Shown: positions 11,656-15,819 of the stretch, in pieces
Layout of the letters: every line of letters starts with the position of its first letter
Position numbering within the stretch: the stretch's first letter is position 1
The notes under the pieces: generated by a model
The model's database searches: none
Told to the model about the DNA's origin: nothing
Seen by the model: the letters and a program-made list of their open reading frames with translations, nothing else
Source: Clostridiales bacterium
GTDB lineage: Bacteria > Bacillota > Clostridia > Oscillospirales > Oscillospiraceae
Assembly (NCBI GenBank): GCA_004558025.1
Contig: SFEG01000027.1
Span: forward strand, 1 to 15,819
DNA length: 15,819 bases
Direction of reading: 5' to 3'
Made by a program: the position numbers and the translations under genes

Positions 11656-13359
11656 CTACCTAATAGAGAACGGCGAAGGCAAAAGCACCACGCCGCCGCG
11701 AACCTGTCTCGGTTTAAGCCCCCAGTTTCTCGCGTTACTATAGCACGTTTCGCAGTCGCGCCCACAGCCACCAGGCAAATAATAGGGGCATTCGTGCGTT
11801 TGAAAACCGTTGCGAAAATCCTCCCATCTCATTATATCCTTGAGCGATTGCGACATGCCCGCGCAAGTGTACTCCTCTTTACCGTCCACCGTCTCAACGT
11901 ATGTTTTCGCCCGGACGAAGCGCGCGCGCTCGAATGTTGCCTCGTGCTTCCAGGCCCCCAGCTTCTTCGGGTGTATCTCGACGTCTTCGGGAATCTCCTC
12001 CCCGATCGCGTGGATGCTGTCCGTGTCCGCGTAGCAAAAGCGGTCGCCGAACTCGCAAGCGGTGAGTATCGTTTTTCGCCGCGCATACGCCGTGATGAAG
12101 ATGCCCATCGGCAAATAAACAGGCTCGCGCTCGCTTTCCTTGCCTTCGAGAAAGCAAAGTACCCCGTCAGAGTCCAAGGCGGGAACTTGACCGCGCTGCA
12201 AGATCTTCTGCGCAAGCTTTCCGTACAGGCCGTTTAACATCAGTTTCGACTCGGCGCGCTCGCCTGGCGTTCTCGCGTTTTGCTTCTGCTTCATATAGGT
12301 GTCTATATAATCGTCGAACACTCCCTCGCGCTGCGCGAAGCTCCAGCCACCGTCCCAGCTCCAAACTTCGATGTCGTACATTTCGCACCAAAGCTCGTAA
12401 TCGACGCTGCACACGACAAGCGGCGTCGGCTCGGGTACCGAGTCCGTATACTCGCGCTCTCCGAAAATCGAAGAGCCTTTGAGCTGAATGCAAGGCAACT
12501 TGCCCGGCTTGAGACGCGCCGTGATAGTGACTCCTGCAATCCACAGCGGGCGCTCGGGCGTGGGGTTCGGCTTGCCAGTGAAATAATATGGGTTGCCGAC
12601 TGGAAGGGGATTGTATCGCATCGCCCAGGGATAGAGCGAGTTCACGTCAAGGCGGATGCCGCGCCCCACGTCCTCGCCTTTGTGCTTCGGGTTGACGTAT
12701 ACCCAGCCGCCGCGGTACGCGCACCTCATCGCCGCATCGATAACGCTGTTGATGATCGGCATCGTCGCGCGGTAGCGCGCTTTTCCGTAGAGGTCGCGGA
12801 AAATCTCCAAGCAGTCGCTTGAGGTGGTCAGTTTCGTGCCCGTGAGCAGTCGCACGCTCATAGCTTGCGCCATGATGAGCACATCGCGCCGCAGATAGTC
12901 CAGCTCATCGGGCGTGAGCACGTGGCCAACGGGGCGGTAGCGGTTGTAATCGATCTCTCCTTTTGACATTTCCAGGCCGTACGTTTTCGCAACGGCGCGA
13001 ACCGGCATGGTAATCTTTTTGTAGCTGTCCGCGAACTTCACTTCGGTACCGACGGCGATAGAGTAAAACTTGCCTAAATCGTCGATGAGCGCGGAGAACT
13101 GCCCGGCGCGCGGCCTGTCCTCGGTATGCTCGTAGCCGTGGGAAAGCAGCCACGAGGTTATAAAACTGCCGTCGAACTTGAGGTTATGGAACCAATACCG
13201 CCCAGGGTGTGCGAACACATGCTCCATAAACCCATCCAAAGTTGTACCGTACTCAAACGTATCCTCGGGGTTCTCGCAAATGTCGGCGGCTCCCCATGCC
13301 CAGACGTGGCAATCGTCTATATAGGCGTTCGTCTCGAAGTCGGCGCAATACTCGCGCAT
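11656..13359 (-). CDS. Protein-primed family B DNA polymerase, phi29-like (567 aa)
   Basis: Replicates the genome from terminal-protein primers, with proofreading and strand displacement. All key motifs are present: ExoI D-F-E-T (Asp7, Glu9), ExoII H-N-L-K-F-D (Asn59, Asp63), ExoIII Y-L-R-R-D (Tyr155, Asp159), Y-R-G-G (215-218), motif A D-V-N-S-L-Y-P (Asp238), motif B K-L-M-L-N-G-L-Y-G (372-380), motif C Y-A-D-T-D-S (443-448) and K-K-L-G (465-468). Length matches phi29 (about 572). In the thumb, between F-R-N-G-F and the conserved G-L-K-P-x-Q-V-x-G-G-V-V-L end, there is an extra segment with Cys524, Cys532, Cys536 and Cys539 that phi29 polymerase lacks. It starts three bases after the terminal protein gene with only a weak ribosome site, so coupling is likely. 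Confidence 0.97.
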   Translation of the reverse strand: MREYCADFETNAYIDDCHVWAWGAADICENPEDTFEYGTTLDGFMEHVFAHPGRYWFHNLKFDGSFITSWLLSHGYEHTEDRPRAGQFSALIDDLGKFYSIAVGTEVKFADSYKKITMPVRAVAKTYGLEMSKGEIDYNRYRPVGHVLTPDELDYLRRDVLIMAQAMSVRLLTGTKLTTSSDCLEIFRDLYGKARYRATMPIINSVIDAAMRCAYRGGWVYVNPKHKGEDVGRGIRLDVNSLYPWAMRYNPLPVGNPYYFTGKPNPTPERPLWIAGVTITARLKPGKLPCIQLKGSSIFGEREYTDSVPEPTPLVVCSVDYELWCEMYDIEVWSWDGGWSFAQREGVFDDYIDTYMKQKQNARTPGERAESKLMLNGLYGKLAQKILQRGQVPALDSDGVLCFLEGKESEREPVYLPMGIFITAYARRKTILTACEFGDRFCYADTDSIHAIGEEIPEDVEIHPKKLGAWKHEATFERARFVRAKTYVETVDGKEEYTCAGMSQSLKDIMRWEDFRNGFQTHECPYYLPGGCGRDCETCYSNARNWGLKPRQVRGGVVLLPSPFSIR

Positions 13360-13362
13360 TGT

Positions 13363-14223
13363 CTACTTCTTATCTTTTGCGGCGTTGTTCTGCGAGAACC
13401 TATCGACAAGGCCGATCATATAGCGGCTGCTCTCGTCCTGTGCAGCTTCCAGCCCGCGCTCGCGCGAATGGCCCTGCACCGTGAAATAATCCTGATAAGG
13501 AAAGTCGGTCATGCGGACGTTGAAATCGGTAAGGGTTATCATTTCTAAAAATTCTTTTGCGCTCATGCGCTCGATCGCATCGGCAAGCTCGCGCTGGTTG
13601 TTGTCTATAAGCATGTTGCGCGCCGCACGCCGCCATCTCTCGCTCTTCTTAAGCGCTCTGCTCATCGAGGACGTCGCGCCCAGAAGCGTTTGCATTGCGC
13701 GGGCTATCTGCTTCGATGAGGTAAAAGGCTCGGTCCGCTTTAGAGGCGATAGGTTGCGCGATACGTAGTGATTGAAGTCCCATTCGCTCATGCTGCTAAC
13801 GTCAACACCGGGCGCTCCGAACTGGTAATAAGCGCCGCCCTTTATGATGTTGTCGAGCGTCCTCTTTCGCGTCTTGTTCACGCCCTCTACCATCGCACCG
13901 AAGCGCTCTTGAGCTTTCGAGGAGATAAAGCGCCCGCCGCCCGTAGAGGTGTACTTGTTTTCGCGCTCGTTGAAGTCCTTGAGCTGACGCAAAAACTCGG
14001 CCTTCTCGCGCGCGTTCAACTCGCCTTTACGATAACGCTCGTACAGCGTTGCCGAGCCGGGCGCGCCGCCGCGGCTTGACTGCCAATCGGTTTTTCGCGG
14101 GTCGATAGCGGCAATCTCGCTCGCGCTTGCGCCTTTCTTTTTAAGGCGGTATACTTTGTTGCGCGTGCCATGCAAGGCTTTTCCGATGGCCTCATCCAGG
14201 TTGCTGCGCTTCCTTTTCGCCAT
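13363..14223 (-). CDS. Terminal protein (protein primer), 286 aa
   Basis: Probable primer protein for replication, covalently bound to the 5' ends. The call rests on its place directly upstream of the protein-primed polymerase, length (286 aa against 266 in phi29), and composition: very basic N-terminus (M-A-K-R-K-R), Lys/Arg-rich helices over 1-125, an intermediate region around 126-190, and a helical C-terminal region (190-286) in the place of the phi29 priming domain. The priming residue (a Ser in phi29) cannot be assigned by eye; Ser and Tyr candidates lie between about 230 and 270. The ATG follows GAAAGGGG. The neighbouring hairpin and terminator suggest it starts a transcription unit. 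Confidence 0.82.
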   Translation of the reverse strand: MAKRKRSNLDEAIGKALHGTRNKVYRLKKKGASASEIAAIDPRKTDWQSSRGGAPGSATLYERYRKGELNAREKAEFLRQLKDFNERENKYTSTGGGRFISSKAQERFGAMVEGVNKTRKRTLDNIIKGGAYYQFGAPGVDVSSMSEWDFNHYVSRNLSPLKRTEPFTSSKQIARAMQTLLGATSSMSRALKKSERWRRAARNMLIDNNQRELADAIERMSAKEFLEMITLTDFNVRMTDFPYQDYFTVQGHSRERGLEAAQDESSRYMIGLVDRFSQNNAAKDKK

Positions 14224-14243
14224 GGCCGCCCCTTTCTTCCTTG

Positions 14244-14275
14244 CGCCCGCCTGTCATCAAGGCGGGCGTTGTTTT
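14244..14275 (+). terminator. Hairpin with T-run facing the + strand, in the terminal-protein leader
   Basis: Perfect 9-bp stem CGCCCGCCT (14244-14252) and AGGCGGGCG (14260-14268), seven-base loop, followed on the + strand by TTGTTTT. No + strand gene ends here. It may stop antisense transcripts coming from the left, or act as a 5' leader hairpin 20 bases before the terminal protein ATG on the - strand. Confidence 0.5.
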
Positions 14276-14303
14276 ATATCTGCGTTACGCTTTCATATTC
14301 TAG

Positions 14304-14317
14304 CGCCTGCGCAGGCG
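14304..14317. promoter_or_regulatory. Perfect 14-bp palindrome between SSB and terminal-protein genes
   Basis: CGCCTGCGCAGGCG is fully self-complementary and lies immediately past the T-run of the SSB terminator. On the - strand it precedes TAGAAT and, about 25 bases on, TATAAA, neither with a good -35. It could be an operator or activator site for a terminal protein/polymerase promoter; no direct proof. Confidence 0.35.
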
Positions 14318-14319
14318 AT

Positions 14320-14347
14320 AAAAAAGGGGTTGACTCGCGCCAACCCC
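14320..14347 (-). terminator. Intrinsic terminator after the SSB gene
   Basis: On the - strand a 7-bp stem GGGGTTG/CAACCCC (arms 14341-14347 and 14326-14332, eight-base loop) is followed by six T (14320-14325). It lies about 22 bases past the stop codon of the SSB-like gene and would end the right-arm early transcript. Confidence 0.85.
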
Positions 14348-14368
14348 ATGCACTAGACCAGCGCTAGA

Positions 14369-14827
14369 CTACAGGACATCGAGGAACTTGAAACGGCGTC
14401 CCTTCGCGGTGTTGGTCTCACGGCAAACCACCGTGAGCGGCTCGGACCAGCCTTGCGGGTCTCCGAACATGCTCATGATGTTCATGGCAGACCTGATGAC
14501 CCCGTTCGATGAAGATACGTACGCAGTTCCTGCGCTGTCGATGAGGTACACGCCCATGACCTGCTCCACATCGCCAACCTCGGTTGTAACGGTAGTCGGC
14601 GAGAACACGAACGAAGTGACAGCAATTGGCGTTTCCATGAAATCGCGGAGCAGCTTGCTCGCATTAGTTGCCTTGTAGAGCAGCTTCTGCCCTTCGAGGT
14701 TGTCCGTAGGGAAGGTGGAGAAGAAGCCTTCTTCGCGAACGTGCTGGATGATCCTCTCGGAAAAACTCATCTCTTCGTTCTTCGCGATACCCTGCTCGGA
14801 TTCCATCATCATGATTTCGTCAGCCAT
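14369..14827 (-). CDS. Putative single-stranded DNA-binding protein (152 aa)
   Basis: Strand-displacement replication of the phi29 type exposes long single strands, and an SSB is normally encoded near the terminal protein and polymerase genes. The sequence has the look of a phage SSB family that I recall from Gram-positive phages: F-F-S-T-F-P-T-D (35-42), K-L-L-Y-K-A-T-N (48-55), a beta-rich middle with V-M-G-V-Y-L-I-D (90-97), the S-N-G-V segment (107-110), then F-G-D-P-x-G-W (121-127) and a basic beta end. The start is ATG 14827, after AAAGGAAAC; the in-frame ATG at 14848 is rejected because that ribosome site would fall inside the coding region and it has none of its own. Last gene before the terminator. 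Confidence 0.6.
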   Translation of the reverse strand: MADEIMMMESEQGIAKNEEMSFSERIIQHVREEGFFSTFPTDNLEGQKLLYKATNASKLLRDFMETPIAVTSFVFSPTTVTTEVGDVEQVMGVYLIDSAGTAYVSSSNGVIRSAMNIMSMFGDPQGWSEPLTVVCRETNTAKGRRFKFLDVL

Positions 14828-14854
14828 TTTAGTTTCCTTTCTTCTCATGGCTTT

Positions 14855-15220
14855 CTATTCGCTAACGGCCTTGTCGCCGCCAACTTCGAGATAAACATCG
14901 CCCGTTATGGCATCGCACACGGTAAGTAGGGGCTCTCGCTTATCGTGATGCACGGTGCCGCCGTTGCCGGCATCGAGATCGGCTTTACCCATTCTCTCGG
15001 CGTGCTCAACGAACTCATCAACGTCCATAACGTATATGTCTTCACTCGTTACGACGTTGCGCACCGTTAAAAGCGGGTTGCCCTTGTCTCGGCGCGCGAT
15101 GTTGGCCATGCGCGGGGCTGAAACCTGCCCGCCGACCTCCATCGTTCCAAGGCGATTGCCGTTCTCGTCGTACACCTCGGCGGTGGTGCGCTTGATTTTG
15201 CGCTTGATAATACGGCTCAT
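14855..15220 (-). CDS. Early protein with internal duplication (121 aa), possible DNA-binding
   Basis: Third right-arm gene, with an excellent ribosome site (AGGAAGGAGG) before the ATG, two bases after the preceding stop. The N-terminus is very basic (R-I-I-K-R-K-I-K-R, residues 3-11), then a beta-rich segment. A repeat of D-K-x-x-P-L-L-T-V appears at 45-53 and 93-101, each followed within a few residues by a T-x-D-[IV]-Y type strand, a 48-residue internal duplication. Between them D-V-D-E-F-V-E-H-A is helical. Small basic proteins of this general shape sit beside SSB genes in other phages of Gram-positive hosts. A nucleic-acid-binding or p6-like architectural role is a guess; no family is firmly recognised. 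Confidence 0.78.
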   Translation of the reverse strand: MSRIIKRKIKRTTAEVYDENGNRLGTMEVGGQVSAPRMANIARRDKGNPLLTVRNVVTSEDIYVMDVDEFVEHAERMGKADLDAGNGGTVHHDKREPLLTVCDAITGDVYLEVGGDKAVSE

Positions 15221-15222
15221 GA

Positions 15223-15459
15223 TTATACCTCCTTCCTTTGTACATACAGCTTATTGTAAATCGCTATAACGTCGCGGTCGATTTCCTGGTAGCTCTTACC
15301 TGTTAGCACCTTAACCGTCTCAAGCATGGTGCTATACCGATCGGCGTAGTGCTTGTAGCGCCTGGGCTCTACAAGCTCCGAGCTGAGCGCTTCGAAACGA
15401 CAGCGGGCAAGCGTATATATTACCTCTTGATAGCCGCTTGACCATTGTTCGCTAATCAA
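15223..15459 (-). CDS. Small terminal-arm protein, 78 aa, function unknown (paralogue C)
   Basis: Second right-arm gene. It starts with TTG at 15459, which overlaps the previous stop as TTGA and follows AGGGAGATCAG; no upstream or nearby ATG competes (the next Met is residue 45). The protein is soluble and probably helical. The C-terminal half carries the shared pattern L-T-G-K-S-Y-x-x-I-D-x-D-V followed by I-Y-N-K-L-Y, aligning without gaps with both left-arm proteins. It is closest in arrangement to the 80-aa protein that occupies the second position of the left arm. Function unknown; expected to be early. Confidence 0.82.
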   Translation of the reverse strand: MISEQWSSGYQEVIYTLARCRFEALSSELVEPRRYKHYADRYSTMLETVKVLTGKSYQEIDRDVIAIYNKLYVQRKEV

Positions 15460-15731
15460 CTGATCTCCCTATCCTTTTCGTATCGCCTAGCAAGGGCCCA
15501 CGCGTCGGCTTCGATGTCATGAATCATAGCACCTGTTATGATGTTGAGTACATCGACCCCGCCGGTGTAATTGCCGTAGTGCTCCAACATTTTATCGCGC
15601 TCATACCCGGGATTGAGCGCCAACTCGCAGCCGTCGGGCTTTTCGGGGTGCCAGGAGCTGTATAGTTCTTCGGCGAGGTAGTCTATCACCTCGTTGTACA
15701 GCACATCAGGGATTGTTACTTCGGTGTTCAT
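15456..15731 (-). CDS. Small terminal-arm protein, 91 aa, function unknown (paralogue D)
   Basis: First right-arm gene. The ATG and first codons (M-N-T) lie in the terminal repeat and are identical to those of the first left-arm gene; the proteins diverge at residue 4 (Glu here, Asp there). The ribosome site is the ITR copy of AAAGGAAG. The C-terminal half (Y-T-G-G-V-D-V-L-N-I-I-T-G, then D-I-E-A-D, then R-R-Y) aligns with the other three family members; the middle (about 27-45) is an insertion with W-H-P-E-K-P-D-G-C. It overlaps the next gene by four bases. The function is unknown; no signal peptide or membrane segment. Confidence 0.82.
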   Translation of the reverse strand: MNTEVTIPDVLYNEVIDYLAEELYSSWHPEKPDGCELALNPGYERDKMLEHYGNYTGGVDVLNIITGAMIHDIEADAWALARRYEKDREIS

Positions 15732-15819
15732 TTCACTTCCTTTCTTCCCGTTCCCTTTCGACGTGTTTATTATAGCACGAATTGTGCGATATTTGCAAGC
15801 GCGAATTTTTCCGAATTTC
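15721..15819 (-). repeat. Right inverted terminal repeat (99 bp, perfect)
   Basis: Exact reverse complement of 1-99. It contains the mirror copy of the promoter, the 13-bp imperfect palindrome (15775-15787), the ribosome site and the start of the first right-arm gene. It is the presumed second replication origin, bound by terminal protein. Confidence 0.97.
15769..15798 (-). promoter_or_regulatory. Right-arm early promoter inside the ITR
   Basis: Mirror of the left promoter: TTGCAA (15793-15798) and TATAAT (15769-15774) on the - strand with an 18-bp spacer. It drives the two small paralogues, the 121-aa gene and the SSB-like gene, down to the terminator at 14320-14347. Confidence 0.82.

Noticed and set aside
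14828..14848. ATG at 14848 as start of the SSB-like gene
   Set aside because: It has no ribosome site and the extra M-R-R-K-E-T-K reads through the ribosome site of the ATG at 14827.
1..15819. CRISPR arrays, insertion sequences, integrase or attachment sites
   Set aside because: No spaced direct-repeat array, transposase or recombinase is seen; the genome looks strictly lytic.

Overview
The window looks like a complete, linear, protein-primed DNA genome of a small phi29-like podovirus. The two ends carry a perfect 99-bp inverted terminal repeat (1-99 and 15721-15819) that reaches both edges of the window. Inside are a family B protein-primed DNA polymerase, a terminal-protein-like gene directly upstream of it, a gp16-type packaging ATPase, and the phi29-type order of structural genes (scaffold, major capsid protein, tail knob, connector, lower collar). 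GC is fairly high, strong AGGAGG-type ribosome sites are common, GTG and TTG starts occur, and the holin is of the phi LC3 type. This fits a Gram-positive host. A GC-rich actinobacterial gut host such as a Coriobacteriia member is my guess and is not proven by the sequence.

Layout. The left arm (89-765, + strand) holds three small genes: two related unknown proteins and a tiny lipoprotein with two CxxC pairs. They converge on everything else at an inverted repeat (761-800) that contains both stop codons. The right arm (15731 to 14369, - strand) starts from an identical promoter in the other terminal repeat. It holds two more members of the same small-protein family, a 121-aa protein with an internal duplication, and a putative SSB, and ends at an intrinsic terminator. 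Next on the - strand comes replication plus lysis: terminal protein, DNA polymerase, a membrane coiled-coil protein, a phi LC3-type holin and an amidase endolysin (14223 to 10374). A lone 97-aa gene lies on the + strand (10012-10305), divergent from the morphogenesis operon. That operon (9783 to 796, - strand) encodes scaffold, capsid, tail knob, connector, lower collar, a Trp-repeat protein, a fibre, a two-domain tail lysin and the packaging ATPase, with hairpin terminators or attenuators inside it.

Regulation as read from the sequence. The terminal repeat carries a full sigma70-type promoter (TTGCAA, 18 bp, TATAAT) with an imperfect inverted repeat in its spacer, plus the ribosome site and the first codons of the first gene. 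Both arms are therefore driven by identical control DNA. The late operon has a perfect TATAAT but no recognisable -35, as expected for an activator-dependent promoter. It overlaps a promoter for the 97-aa gene, and its transcript would begin with a highly structured leader of about 180 nt.

Most notable points: the four-member small-protein family split between the two chromosome ends and rooted in the terminal repeats; a four-cysteine insertion in the thumb of the DNA polymerase; the structured late leader, a possible functional RNA; the overlapping divergent early/late switch; and a lysis cassette placed behind the replication genes. No gap between genes exceeds 300 bases. The longest (9784-10011) is the late control region.
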